Shown here piece after piece: positions 11,933 to 24,815 of a stretch of DNA of 64,000 nucleotides. Position numbers and translations under genes: made by a program. The notes under the pieces were generated by a model, which worked only from the letters and a program-made list of their open reading frames with translations, was not told the DNA's origin and ran no database searches. The number at the start of each line of letters is the position of its first letter. Position 1 is the stretch's first letter. Source of the stretch: Saururus chinensis. Taxonomy: Eukaryota; Streptophyta; Magnoliopsida; Piperales; Saururaceae. The stretch is taken from assembly GCA_035235625.1 (NCBI GenBank), contig CP141148.1:17981057-18045056 (forward strand), read 5' to 3'.

Positions 11933-13083
11933 TGATGCACTGAAATAATGTTCAATAAAATATTTTCAAATTTCTATTTGCAATCCTATTTTGTGTTAAT
12001 TCATTGCCAATTCGGGCTATTTACGTTTTGAATAAGTTAGTTGGACCTTACTTGAGTTTACATGTCTAAATAGGCTTCAACAGGACACAACTAGAGGAGG
12101 AAGTTAAGCCCAACTACCCAAAGCTATTTAAAAGTCAAGAATGGGCTCCTAATGGTCTAAACATGCATGGAATGGTCAAACACAACCTTGTGGACCCATT
12201 TAATTTGAGATTTGTATGAATAGAATTAAATTATGAAAGAAGTTGATTCGGACAGATTGACACAGTCTTAGTATTTCGATTATATCTTTTTATGTATAAT
12301 TCGGATTGGTACAATTCTAGTGGCAATGGAAAGAAGACTTCTGTGGCTACAAGTGTTATTTCAGGAAGAAATTCCAAATTCTGAAGCTATATGCGTCCAA
12401 TCAGACAATCAATCAGGATGTAATTTAGAGATATGATTTCACTTTTCTCTTTGAAGCAACCCCCTTCTTTTCCTATAAATAGAGGGGTAGACGTGATATA
12501 TGTGACATTCTCTCCTCTTTGGAGCTCTCTTCTCCTATTTTCTTCTCTAATTTTGTATTATTATTTTTAGTTTTATTGTAATGGCTTTCTAAATCTCTCA
12601 AGCTAATACTAAGAATGAAGATTGTACTTGATGTTTAATGGATACTTTGATTCAAGTAAGTTCTTTATCATTTTAAATTGATGCTTCATATTTAAGGAGT
12701 TTATAATCTATATAATTATTTGATTCAACGTTGACGAAAGGCACGCTGAATGCTTATATCAATTACTATTATTCTATTTCAAAGTTCTTTAAAAGATAAA
12801 TTTTTCGATTGAGACAAATTTTCATTTGATCTTAATTGAGTTATCATTTGAATGAAGTATACATTAGAGATTTATTGCAAGTAGATTTTCGATGCCTTAG
12901 CACTTTCTCTTTGATTGTCTCTTATTATCTACTTCACTTTCCTTCTCTATTCTATTTTCTTCGTAATAGTTTTTTGTGTCACACAAGGCTTTCCCTGTGG
13001 ATCGACCTTGTTTACTATAGTTGACAAGTAAAAAAAAAAATTGAACTAGACTACTTCATAGTCTTAGTTTGGACATAACAACA
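11933..13083 (+). repeat. 5' LTR of element C
   Basis: It begins TGATGCACTGAAATAATG and ends TAACAACA, directly inside the ATCAA target duplication. A TATAAAT box lies at 12474-12480. Confidence 0.88.
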
Positions 13084-13086
13084 AAA

Positions 13087-13103
13087 TGGCGTCATTGTTG
13101 GGG
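13087..13103 (+). other. Primer-binding site of element C
   Basis: TGGCGTCATTGTTGGGG lies three bases after the 5' LTR. It is a changed form of the Athila/Tat primer site TGGCGCCGTTGCCGGGG. Confidence 0.75.
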
Positions 13104-13422
13104 ATTGCAAGGTGTGACAAGAATCCGTTTTAAAAAAAAAACTCACTCTAACTTTACTAATTCTCTAACTTTTATTTTTGCACACTAACACTTTAAATTC
13201 AGTTATTTACTTTATGTCAATTACTTTTAGTACTTAAATTCTATAATTTTTTTTTTTTTTTGAGACTGGAGGCACTACCCACGTTACTATCGAAAAAATT
13301 TTGGGATCAAACGTGTACCTCGATAGTGCCTTTGGCCTTATTTTGCAATTTTATTTTTTGTCTATTAACTTCTAACTCTCTAACTTTTTATATTTTGTCA
13401 TTTAATTTTTGCACTTTTACTT

Positions 13423-14830
13423 TTGTTTGTTATTAAAAAAAATTGTTGTTCCATGTTCACATGGGTGCGTGATAATTCTGGACGATTGAAAAGAGTGAAT
13501 AAATCTTTTAAAAATTATCTTTATTTTGATACAATGGAGGTTCTAAGAACTAATGAGGAACTAAGAAGTAATAATGGGGATAATAATGCACAAAATATTC
13601 AAGTTAAAACCTTGCGTGATTATTTGCAACCAACTAGATCAAGTTCTCCTTCTTGCATGATTTTTCCAACTAATGTGGGTGGTTTTGAACTCAAGCCGGG
13701 TATAATTCAATTACTACCCAAATTTCATGGCTTAGATTCAGAAAGCCCATATTTGCATTTAAAAGAGTTTGAAGAGGTTTGTGCAACTTTGCCAAACCAA
13801 AATGTTTCAAATGATGCTATTAGATTAAAACTCTTTCCTTTTTCTTTAAAGGAAAAAGCAAATAATTAGTTGAATTCTTTGAAGCCAAGATCCATTAGAT
13901 CATGGCAAGAAATGCAAAGAGAATTTTTGAAAAAGTTTTTCCCCACCCATAAAACTAATACACCTATAAAGAACATCATGAATTTTTCATAAAAAGAAAA
14001 TGAGACTTTCTTTTAATGTTGGGAGAAATGTAAAGAACTTTTGTTGTTGTGCCCACATCATGGATATGAAACATGGCGTACAATTGGTTTCTTTTATAAT
14101 GACTTATCTTCTTAAATGAGGCAATTTGTTAAAATGATGTGTAATGGAGAGTTTTTGAGTAAAGAACCTGAGGAAGCATGAGACTATTTTGATGTGTTAG
14201 CTGAAAATGCTCAATCATGGGAAGATTCAAATGAATTTGAAAGTAGTAATAAAACCAAATCTAATGGGGCAACTAAGGGGGGCATGTACCTTCTTAAAGA
14301 AGAGGATGATGTAAAATCAAAAATTACAAGTTTAACTAGAAAGATTGAGGCTATGGAAATTAATAGGGAAAATATGTCTAAAGCTTCTCCAAAAGTACAA
14401 GATATTTGTAGTATATGTGAGAGTGATGAACACCAAACACAGGATTGTCCAACAATCCCTGCTTTTCAAGAAGTGTTACATACTCAAGCAAGTGCTATGA
14501 ATACTTACAAAAGGCCTTTCTCTTCTCCTTATTCTGAAACTTATACTCCTAATTGGAGAAATCATCTAAACTTTAGTTGGAGAAATGAGTCTAATATGCA
14601 GGTACCCCCTTCTTCCTCAAATTATGTTCCACCACAAAAGAAGACTATTGAAGACACATTGCAAACAGTCATGCAAAGTCAAGCAACAATCAACAACCAA
14701 ACAATGCAAGTCATCAATGACTTGAAGACTTCTATCACTCAATTGACCACAGCTTTGAGCACTCAAGAAAAAGGGAAGTTTCTTTCTCAACCTCAACCAA
14801 ATCCTAAAGGTCAATTTGTAATTGAAAATT
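13423..14830 (+). pseudogene. gag region of element C (fossil)
   Basis: The capsid-like part has the Athila signature around FPTNVGGFELKPG and LLPKFHGLDSE, and a single CCHC zinc knuckle (C-x2-C-x4-H-x4-C, read as CSICESDEHQTQDC) lies at about 14407-14450. In this family the product would form the virus-like particle that packages element RNA. The region is broken and is not expected to give a full protein. Confidence 0.85.
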
Positions 14831-15297
14831 AAAATTCTTCAAGTTTACAAGAAGTGTATGCTAAGTCCATCACCACTTTGAGAAGTGGAAAAGTTATTAA
14901 CAAAGACATTCCAATGAAGGTTGTTGAACCAAAGGAGTCTTTGAATTCTAAACATGGTGATGAACTTGACAACTCTGATTGTGTTGCTCAAATTCCTCAT
15001 CCTTTTTCTCAAAGATTACAATCTTCCTCTAAATTGGTGCCAAATGGTGACATTCTTAAAATTTTCAAACAAGTGAAGATTAACATTCCTCTCTTAGATG
15101 CCATTAAATAAATCCCATCTTATGCTAAATTTTTGAAAGACCTTTGTACAATCAAGCGTAAGCGACATGTACAAAAGAAGGCATTTTTGACAGAACAGGT
15201 AAGTGCAATTTTGCAATAAAATACCCCACCCAAATATAAAGATCCTGGTTGTCTAACCATATCTTGTATAATTAAGAATTATAAAATTGAAAAAGTT

Positions 15298-18200
15298 TTG
15301 CTTGATCTTGGGGCAAGTGTTAATCTTTTACCTTATTCTGTTTATGAACAATTGGGACTTGGTGAATTGAAGCCCACAAGCATTACACTTCAACTTGCAG
15401 ATCGCTCAATTAAAACACCAAGAGGAATTGTTGAGGATGTGCTAGTACAAGTAGAAAAGTTTTACTTTCTTGTTGATTTTATTGTTTTGGACACACAACC
15501 AGTTTTGAATGCTTGTACTCAAATTCCTGTCATATTAGGCCGCCCATTTCTTGCTACTTCTAATGCTCTTATTAATTGTAGAAATGGTGTTATGAAGCTT
15601 TCTTTTAGAAATATGACTTTGGAACTGAACATTTTTAATATTTGCAGGTAACCAGGAGATGATGACGAGGATGTGCATAAAGTGAATATTTTAGAAAGTC
15701 TTGTTGATGACATGACTACTATTTCTTCATTTTCTGACCCTCTTGAAGCATGTCTTTCTTATTTTAACTTTGATGATGATGTTATGATTAATGATTTAAA
15801 TTCCTTGTTGGAGTCAACTCCATTATTAGATACTGATAGGTGGAAGGCCCGCTTTGAGGAGTTACCTCCTAATAGCGCTCCTCTCCCCTCAAGTGTCCAA
15901 CCACCCAAGCTAGACTTGAAACCCCTCCCTACTAAACTTAAATATGCTTATCTTGGTGAGAGAGAGACATTTACTATGGTTGTCTCTTCAATGTTAGATA
16001 GGGAACAAGAGCACAGGTTGCTCGAAGTCCTTAGAAATCACAAGAATGCCATTAGGTGGACCATTGCTAATATCAAGGGGATTAGTTCCCTGATTTGTAC
16101 ACATAGGATCTTCATGGAAGAAAATGCAAAACCTGTGAGACAAATGCAACGGAGGTTAAACCCCAACATAAAAGAGGTAGTGAGTGCAGAGGTCCTAAAA
16201 TTATTGGATGTGGGTATCATTTACCCAATTTCTGACAGTCCATGGGTGAGTCCCACCCAGGTTGTCCCCAAAAAGTCTGGAGTGACAGTGGTAAAGAATG
16301 CCAATGATGAGTTAATTTCCACTAGAGTCACCACCAGTTGGCAGATGTGCATAGATTATAGGAAATTGAATTCTATCACAAGGAAAGACCACTTCCCCTT
16401 GCCATTCATGGACCAAATCCTAGAGAGGGTAGCCGGTCATAAATTTTATTGTTTTTTAGATGGTTATTCAGGATACAACCAAATTGAGATTGCACTTGAA
16501 GATCAAGAAAAAACAACCTTTACATGTCCATTTGGTACCTTTGCATATCGAAGGATGCCGTTTGGGTTATGTAATGCTCCTGCCACATTCCAAAGGTGCA
16601 TGATGAGCATCTTTAGTGACATGGTGGAGCAGTTTTTGGAAGTTTTTATGGATGATTTTTTTTATTTTTGGTGATTCTTTTGATGATTGTCTTGATAACT
16701 TAGAAAAAGTTTTAGTGAGATGTGAAGAGAAAAATCTAGTTTTAAATTGGGAAAAGTGTCATTTTATGGTTACTACTGAAATAGTACTTGGTCACATTGT
16801 TTTTGTGCAGGGAATTCAAGTGGACAAGGCAAAAATTAAATTGATTGCTAATTTGCCTAGTCCAAAGTCCACAAAAGATGTTAGATCCTTTCTAGGGCAT
16901 GTCGATTTTTATAGAAGATTTATTAAGAATTTTAGTGTGATATCTAGACCATTGTGTAATCTTCTATCTAAAGAGCATTCTTTTGAGTGGTCAAATGCAT
17001 GTGAAGAAGCTTTCACAAAGTTTAAGAACATATTAGTGTCTGCACCCGTCATGCAACCCCCAGATTGGAACCTTCCTTTTGAAATTATGTGTGATGCAAG
17101 TGATTATGCCGTTAGGGCTGTTTTAGGACAAAGGAAAGATAAAAAACCTTCTGTAATTCATTATGCAAGTAGAACTTTAAATAGTGTCCAAATGAACTAC
17201 TCCACCAATGAAAAAGAACTTCTTGCTGTAGTATTTGCACTTGAAAAATTTAGATCTTACTTGATTGGCTCTCAAATTATCATTTTTATTGACCATGCAG
17301 CTTTGAAGTACCTTTTGAGAAAACAAGATACAAAACCCAGATTACTCTGATAGATACTCCTACTCTAAGAGTTTGATCTCACAATCAAAGACAAGAAGGG
17401 AGTAGAGAATGTGGTGGCGGATCATCTTTCTAGATTGGAATTTTCTGATTCTTCGAAAAACATTCCAATCCAAGACACATTCCCCGATGAACAACTTTTT
17501 GCCATCTCACATCCTCCATGGTATGCCGACATTGCCAACTACTTGGTGATAGGTAAAGTTCCCCACCATTGGTCTCCTCAAGATAAAAAGAGATTCTTCA
17601 CCGAGGTAAAGCATTTCTTTTGGGACGACCACTATCTCTTTAAGTATTGTCCGAATCAAATAATAAGGAGATGTGTGCCTGATTCTGAACAAGTAAGTAT
17701 CATCTCTTTTTGTCATTCTGAAGCATGCGATGGTCACTTCTCCTCTAAAAAGACCACCGCTAAAATTTTGCAATGTGGTTTTTACTGGCCAACGCTTTTC
17801 AAAGATATTCATGAATTTTGTAAAACTTGTGAAAGGTGTCAAAAGTTAGGAGCCATTTCTCATCGAAATATGATGCCCCTTAACCCCATATTGGTTATTG
17901 AGATTTTTGATTGTTGGGGCATTGATTTTATGGGACCTTTTCCTCCTTCTTTTGGCTATGTTTACATTTTAGTTGTCGTTGATTATGTTTCCAAGTGGAT
18001 TGAGGCTGTTCCAAGCAAAACCAATGACCACAAAGTCGTTGTGTGCTTTTTAAAAGAAAATATATTTTCAAGGTTTGGAACACCTCGAGCCATTATAAGT
18101 GACGGGGGGTCACATTTTTGCAATAAGCCTTTTGAGGCTTTGATGAGGAAGTATGGGATTACCCATAAAGTAGCTACCCCCTATCACCCACAAACAAGTG

Positions 18201-18811
18201 GACAAGTTGAGATTTCTAATAGGAAAATTAAATATATTTTGTAAAAAATGGTAAATCCAAATGGTAAAGATTGGTCTTTGCGGCTAACTGATGCTCTTTA
18301 GGCTTACCGTACCGCTTTTAAGACCCCAATTGGCATGTCTCCTTACCGTTTGATTTTTGGAAAAGCTTATCACTTGCCTGTGGAGTTGAAACATAGGGCA
18401 TATTGGGCAATCAAAGCTTTGAATTTTAACTTTGATAAGGCTTGCTTAAATTGACAATTGCAAATCAATGAGTTAGAGGAAATTCGACGTGATGCTTATG
18501 AGAGTTCAAAACTTTACAAAGAGAGAATGAAGGTTTTTCATGATAAAAATATTTTACGAAAAACTTTTGAGCCCTTTCAAAAAGTCTTATTGTACAACTC
18601 TCAACTTCATCTCTTTCCAGGAAAATTAAGATCACATTGGACAGGTCTTGTCATTCTCAAAACTATTTTTCCTTATGGAACTTTTGAAATTGAAAACCCA
18701 AAAAATGGTGATATTTTTAAAGTTAATGGCCAACATTTGAAACCATTTTTAGACCATTTTGTCCCTGAAGTTGAGTCTACATCTCTTGAAATTCCAAATT
18801 ATGAGGGTTGA
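15298..18811 (+). pseudogene. pol region of element C: protease, RT, RNase H, integrase (fossil)
   Basis: Landmarks in order: a protease with DLGASVNLLP and ILGRPFLAT; reverse transcriptase with CIDYRKLN, FLDGYSGYNQI, TFTCPFGTFAYRRMPFGLCN and a MDD active-site box near 16650; a connection and RNase H with SFLGHVDFYRRF and CDASDYAVRAVLGQ; an integrase with an HHCC zinc-binding part near 17710-17845 and a DDE core starting [13 protein letters not shown]; and an integrase tail with [16 protein letters not shown]. Order and wording are those of the Athila clade of Ty3/Gypsy. The frame is broken several times. No chromodomain was seen, as expected for this clade. Confidence 0.92.
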
Positions 18812-18819
18812 TTTTCTTT

Positions 18820-20133
18820 TCATGATTTTTTCCAAACAAAAAACAAAAAAAAATTTACATTGACGACAATGTTCAGTTTAGGTTTGGGGGTGTAGAAAGT
18901 TATTTTTTATGTTTTTTTAGTTTACTTAAAAATTGAAAAATTAATTAGATTTATTTTATTTTATGTTTTTGCTTATTTACATTGATTCTTTTTATGACTT
19001 TATTTAATGACATCAGACTACTTAGAATATAACTTGATAGATTTAATGATTTTGAGTTCTGATTACTTCATATTGGTTTCTTGTGCTCCTATTTTGACAA
19101 AAAAACAAAGTAAGACATTTGCCTAAGAGAGAATTCAAGCCCTTGATTATGGTCTTACATCTTGGTGAATATCATTGAATCTAAGTAATTATTTTCTTAT
19201 GAGAGTAAAACTTTGGCATGATCTAGTAGCATTCATGTTATCATGATAGAGTTTTGAGCTTCATTGTTCTTGGTTTGTAGAACAATCGAGGACTTTTTGT
19301 CAACACAATTCAAGTTGATTGTATAATGCGCTAAAAAAAAAAGTGGAAAAAAGAATGAAAAATTGTAATGAATTAAAGTCACTCTATTGAGTAGTCCGGG
19401 ACTCGGCGTGCCTCACTAAGCATAGGGTGTTTGAGTCAAAAGGTAGAGTTGACTAATTTATAACATGCATAACCTTGAAGCCTATTTGGTTCAAGTTATT
19501 AAGCCTGAGGGGTGTTTTAACACCTAGTGCCTTGAGCCAACTAGATTGGGAGTCACTGGCCTAACACTTGTTACATGGATCTTATAGAAAGCTTAAAAAG
19601 GCTAAGCCTTACACATGTCATGTGAGATGAGCATAAAATTCTAGTAGGATACTATGCAATTATATCTTGAATGAGTTGGCAGGTGATCTAGGGTGTTTTA
19701 CTTTTCAAGGAAGGTTTTGCATGATTCTCTATTATGATCTCTTAAAGATGAATGGATGCCAATGCCTATTTTTTTAGTGTTAAAATTAAAATTGCTGAGT
19801 GGACATGAGACACATTGAGTTGTTCGATTCATGAGAATGGGATTGTATAATTACTTGGCAATGTCCGTTTTTCTAAAACTATTATGTATGTATAAGTACT
19901 TGCCACCAATATGAAGTTGTTAGAATGAATTATTGTTTCAGAAGACAAGTTATATTATGCATGATTGATTTTACTAAATGAAGTCACATGTTTAGGAGTT
20001 GATTTGTAAATTTGACGTGGTTTTAATTTTAATTTTCTTTTATCATTCTAGTTTTGAATTTTGTGGGTAGATTCACTGCAAACCCTCACGAGACACAACT
20101 CGTCCACTAGTGTAAGCTAGGGGTTTAAAGGCT
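18820..20133 (+). other. Untranslated 3' part of element C
   Basis: This 1.3-kb stretch lies between integrase and the 3' LTR. It contains GGTTTGGGGGTGTAGAAAG near 18882, a segment that recurs in element B as a GTTGGGGGATG variant. Some Athila elements carry an env-like frame here; none could be recognised. Confidence 0.6.
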
Positions 20134-21308
20134 TGTTCAATAAAATATTTTTAAATTTCTATTTGCAATCCTATTTTGTGTTAATTCATTGCCAATTCGG
20201 GCTATTTATGTTTTGAATAAGTTAGTTGGACCTTAATTGAGTTTACATGTCTAAACAGGCTTCAATAGGACACAACTGGAAGAGGAAGTTAAGCCCAACT
20301 ACCCAAAGCTATTTAAAAGTCAAGAATGGGCTCCTAATGGTCTAAACATGCATGGAATGGTCAAACACAACCTTGTGGACCCATTTAATTTGAGATTTGT
20401 ATGAATAGAACTAAATTATGAAAGAAGTTGATTCAGACAGATTGACACAACCTTAGTATTTCGATCATATCTTTTTATGTATAATTCAGATTGATACGAT
20501 TCTGGTGGCAATAGAAGAAGACTTCTGTGGCTACAAGTGTTATTTCAGGAAGAAATTCTAAATTCCGAAGCTATATGCGTCCAATCAGACAATCAATCAG
20601 GATGTAATTTAGAGATATGATTTCACTTTCCTCTTTGAAGCAACCCCCTTCTTTTCCTATAAATAGAGGGGTGGATGTGATAGATGTGACATTCTCTCCT
20701 CTTTGGAGCTCTCTTCTCCTATTTTCTTCTCTCATTTTATATTTTAGTTTAGTTTTATTGTAATAGTTTTCTAAAGCTCTCAAGCTAAGGCTAAGAATGA
20801 AGCTTGTACTTGATGTTTAATGGATACTTTGATTCAAGTAAGTTCTTTATCATTTTAAATTGATGTTTCATGTTTAAGGAGTTTATAATCTATATAATTA
20901 TTTGATTCAGCGTTGACGAAAGGCATGCTGAATGCTTATAATTCCCTGTGATTATACACTTAATACTTTCACGTAGCAAACAATCAATTACTATTATTCT
21001 ATTTCAAAGTTCTTTAAAAGATAAATTTTCTAATTGAGACAAATTTTTATTTGATCTTAATTGAGTTATCATTTGAATGAAGTATACATTAGAGATTTAT
21101 TGCAAGTGGATTTTCGATGCCTTAGCACTTTCTCTTTGATTGTCTCTTATTATCTACTTCACTTTCCTTCTCTATTCTATTCTCTTCGTAATAGTTTTTT
21201 GTGTCACACAAGGCTTTCCCTGTGGATCGACCTTGTTTACTATAGTTGACAAGTAAAAAAAAATTCTGAACTAGACTACTTCATAGTCTTAGTTTGGACG
21301 TAACAACA
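20134..21308 (+). repeat. 3' LTR of element C
   Basis: It aligns with the 5' LTR along nearly its full length, starting at TGTTCAATAAAATATT, with a TATAAAT box at 20658-20664, and ends TAACAACA just before the ATCAA duplication at 21309-21313. Confidence 0.88.
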
Positions 21309-21491
21309 ATCAATACTCTTTTTCTCTCCCTCTTAATTTTTTCTTTACTCTAATTTTGTAATGTTGTGATAGTCACACAAAGGCAATTTTTGTGGATTCA
21401 ACCTGGCAAGACTACATCTACTTGTGCACTTACAAGTAATATAACCCTAAGCTTTTGTTCAAATTAATAAATCAATAGTTTAGGTGTAACA
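21309..21491 (+). repeat. 5' LTR of element B, downstream segment
   Basis: It resumes the LTR after element C: CAATACTCTTTTTCTCTCC here matches CAATACTCTTTTACTCTCC at 32070 in the 3' LTR. It ends with GTGTAACA at 21491, and the primer site of B follows six bases later. Confidence 0.85.
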
Positions 21492-22085
21492 ATATTTTGG
21501 CGTCATTGGAGAGGATTGCAACGTGTGATGAGAATGCTGGTTACAAAAATATTCTCCCTATTCATTCTTTTTTTCTTCTTATTTTTTCTTTATTTTCTTG
21601 AAAGTAAGAGTAGTGAGAAGAAAAATCATTGAAGAAGCTCAACCAAAAAGACACTTCAACAAATTAGAGCATTAGCGACGCTTGTAAGCACCACTAATAG
21701 TGCTATAAGCATTGCTAATGCATATTAGCGACATTTAAAATGATGCATCAGTAAAACTGTCATCACTATTACTTATTAGTGACACTTATTATTAAGCGTT
21801 GCTAATATGTAACTATTCATGATGCTTATAATTATGTATTGCTAATAGTTATTATTAGCGATGCACAGGTATGTGTCTCTAATAATAAAAAAAAATTTAA
21901 AAATGAAATTTTGAATAAAATGATGAAAAGCGATGCTAATTAAAACAATGAAAAAAATTATTTTTCTATTCGCGATGCATATATGTGCGTTGTTAATAAG
22001 AAAAAATATAAAATATAAAACAAAAAGTCTATAGCAACATTTTCCACAAGCGTCCCTAATGACTTAAAAAATTATTAAAAAAAAC

Positions 22086-23010
22086 CGCCAGTGGGGTGAC
22101 CAAGGTGAGGCCAAATGTGGTGCCGGATTCTAGCCGCCAAGCCCCCTCATCCGTATTGTCGACCGGAGGAGGGGGGACCGGGTGTAGGGGGGAGCAATGG
22201 GGAGAGGGGGAGCACTGGGAGAGAGGGGGGAGGGGAGGGGAGAGGGGTGGAGGGGGAGAGAGAAGAGAGAGAATGTGAGGGAGGAGAGAGAGAAAAGAAG
22301 AGGGAGAGAAAATAGAGAGTGGGAGGGGGATCGCTGGGAAGAGAGGGAAGGGTGGAGGGGGTAGCCGGACTCTGGCCCCCACAGCCCCCTCCTTTGGCAA
22401 CCGGAGGAGGGGCAAACTAAGTGCATGGGTGTAGGGGGGGACAGAGAAGGGGAGGGGGGATCGCTGGGGAGATAGGGGAGGGGGGATCGCTGGGGAGATA
22501 GGGGAGGGGTGGTGGAGGCAGGGGTGGAATCCGGTGGGGAGCCGGATTCCCGACCCCACAAGCCCCTTCCTTTGGTCTGTGAACCGGAGGAGGGGGAGCT
22601 GGGAGCATGGGTGGGGGTGGGGGAGAAAATAGAGAGGGCGAGGGGGATCGGTGCGAAGAGAGGGGGGAGCTGGATTCTGGCCCCCACAGCTCCTTCCTCC
22701 GGTTTTTCGACCGGAGGAGGGGGGAACCAAGAGCTTGGGAGGGATCGCTAGGGAGAGAGGGGAGGGGGAGCCAGGGGGTGATCACCAGCGGGTGGTCACA
22801 AGGGGGCGATCGCCGGGGGTGGTCATCGGGCTAGAGTGGGCAATTGGGAAGAGAGGGAGGGGAGTGGTCGCCATGGGCTTCTCTCCAGGGCTATCGGCAG
22901 GGGTGGTCATCAGCGGTGGCCGAGGATGGTGGGGGGGATATATAGGAGTATTGCACGGTCAAAATTCGCGTAGGCGAATTTTGATTGTGACACTTCCAGT
23001 GGAGGTGTCG
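22086..23010. repeat. GC-rich block of CACTA element 2
   Basis: The block is made of imperfect repeats of a unit with CCCCACAGCCCCCTCC-like and GACCGGAGGAGGGGG-like parts, with long G runs on the plus strand. Frames through it are low complexity and not called as genes. It occupies the same place as the GC-rich block of CACTA element 1 but is not a simple copy of it. Confidence 0.75.
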
Positions 23011-23475
23011 TAAAAAGGGGAAAAGAGAGAGGAGGAGAGAGAAAAAACAGAGGGAGGGAGGAGAGAGAAAAGAGAAGAGAAAGAAGAGAGAGAGGGAGAA
23101 GAAGAGAGAGAGAAGTGAAGAGAGAGATGGAGAGAGAGGGAGGAGACGAGAGAGAAAAGAGAAGAGAGATCCGGTCTCTCTCACTCTCCATTATCTCTCT
23201 CCTCTCTCTCCCCTCACTATCTCTCTCTCTCCTTTCTCTCCCCTCACTATCTCTCTCTCTCCTCTCTCTCCCCTCACTATCTTCTCTCTCTCCTCCTCTC
23301 TCCTAACTCTCTCTCTCCCCTCATCTCTCCTAACTCTCTCTCTCCTCCCCTCTCTCCTCTCCCTTCTCTCTCTCCCCCTTCCTCTCTGTCTCTCCCTCTC
23401 TCTCTCCTCTATCTCCTCCCTCTCTCTCCCCCTCCCTCTGCCTCTCTTTTTTCCTTCCTCTCTCTCTATCTGTTT
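23010..23475. repeat. Purine tract facing a pyrimidine tract
   Basis: From about 23015 to 23165 the plus strand is nearly all A and G; from about 23172 to 23470 it is nearly all C and T. The switch lies at AGATCCGGTCTCTC (about 23165-23178). GAGA on one side faces TCTC on the other, so the two halves can pair into a long imperfect hairpin. Confidence 0.8.
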
Positions 23476-23588
23476 TAATTTTATTTTTTTAAATAAAAAA
23501 TGCTATTAGTGGCGTATACATGTATACGTTGCTAATAGTATAGTGTGCTAGCGACTTACATATCTATAAGTCGCTAATACACTTTACT

Positions 23589-23620
23589 ATTAGCGACGCA
23601 TACATGTATGCGTCACTAAT
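23589..23620. repeat. Perfect palindrome in a hairpin module of CACTA element 2
   Basis: GACGCATACATGTATGCGTC at 23595-23614 is its own complement. It extends on both sides as ATTAGC and ACTAAT with one mismatch. Similar inverted pairs recur near 23500-23660 and 23990-24150. They are likely binding or cruciform sites. Confidence 0.85.
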
Positions 23621-23679
23621 ACCTAGTGTTATTAGCAACGCATACACATATGTGTCGCTAATATTTTTTTAATTTTTTT

Positions 23680-24815
23680 AAAAAAATCTCTCCCTTCTCT
23701 CTGTCCTATCTCTCTACCCTCCCACTCTCTCTCCTCTCTTTCTCTACCCTTCCTCCCTCTCCCTCTCCTCTCTCCACTCTCTACCCTCTCGCCTCCCTCC
23801 TCTCTATCCTCTCTCTACCCTCTTCCTTCTCTCACTCTCTGATCTCCTCTCCCTCTCTCCATCCCTCTCTCCACCCTTTCTCTCTCCATCCCTCTCTTCT
23901 CTCTCTCCTCTCTCACTCTCTCTCTATCTCTTTCTATTCTCTTTATCTAATTTAATTTTAATTTTTTAAAATAAAAAAATGCTATTGGCGACGCATACAT
24001 GTGTGCATTGTTAATAGTAAAGTGTATTAGTGATTTATAGATATATACGTTGCTAATACACTATACTATTAGCGACACATACACGTATGTGTTGCTAATA
24101 CCTAGTGTTATTAGCTACGCATATGCATATGCATATGCGTCGCTAATACTTTTTTTTAATCTCTTCCTTCTCTCTCCTCTCTCTCCCCTCTCTCTCCTCT
24201 CTCTTTACCCTCCCTCCCTCTCTCTCCCTCTCCTTTCTCTCTCTCACTCTCTCCTCTCTCTACCCTAGCATCTCTCCTCCCTCTCTCTACCCAAGCATCT
24301 CTCCTCCCTCCTCTCTGTCCTATCTTTCATTTGTCCTCTCTCTACTCTCTCCACCCTTCTCTCTGTCCTCTCTCTCATCACTAGCCTCTCTCTCCTCGCC
24401 CCCTCTCTCTCCTCTCTCCTTTATCTCTCTCTCCTCCCACTCTCTCCTCTTCTCTCTCTCCTCACTCCCTCTCTCCTCACTTGTTCTCCCTTCTCTCTTG
24501 TCTCTCTCCTCCCTCCCTCTCTCGTTATCCTCATTCTCCCTCTCTCTCTCTCCTCTCTCACTATCTCTCTACTTCCCTCCCTCTCTCTCTCCTCTCTCTC
24601 CTCCCTCTCTCTATCCTCACTCTTCCTCTCTCTCGTCACCCTCTCTCTCACTCCTCTCTCTCCTCACCCTCTCTCCCCTCTCTCTTCCCTCTCTCTCTCC
24701 TCACCCTCTCTCTCCTCCATCTCATTCTTCCCTTTTTCTCTCTCTCTCTCCTCACTCGCTCACCTCCCCCTCTCTCTACACTCCCTCTCCTCTCTCTATC
24801 TTTTTAATCCCTCTC
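23680..24815. repeat. CT tracts and hairpin module in CACTA element 2
   Basis: Pyrimidine tracts at about 23680-23945 and 24155-24815 surround a hairpin module at about 23950-24150 that includes ATGCATATGCATATGCG. This is the same tract-module alternation as in CACTA element 1, with fewer units. Confidence 0.85.

Larger units (their letters stand above)
11933..21308 (+). mobile_element. Athila-like Ty3/Gypsy element C, nearly complete in outline (fossil)
   Basis: The element is bounded by ATCAA duplications at 11928-11932 and 21309-21313. In order it has a 5' LTR (11933-13083), a primer site (13087-13103), a gag region with a zinc knuckle (13423-14830), a protease with DLGAS (about 15298-15650), reverse transcriptase (about 16330-17060), RNase H (about 17080-17345), integrase (about 17500-18810), a long untranslated 3' part and a 3' LTR (20134-21308). 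Wording of the polymerase is that of the Athila group. No env-like frame was recognised between pol and the 3' LTR. The coding region carries roughly half a dozen breaks, so it is inactive. The LTRs differ by about 4 % by eye, which at the rate often used for grasses (1.3e-8 per site per year) is of the order of 1.5 million years. Confidence 0.92.

Noticed and set aside
22056-22834. Long frames in the GC-rich block of CACTA element 2
   Set aside because: Low-complexity Pro/Ser or Gly/Glu/Arg text, present in several frames at once; no family match.
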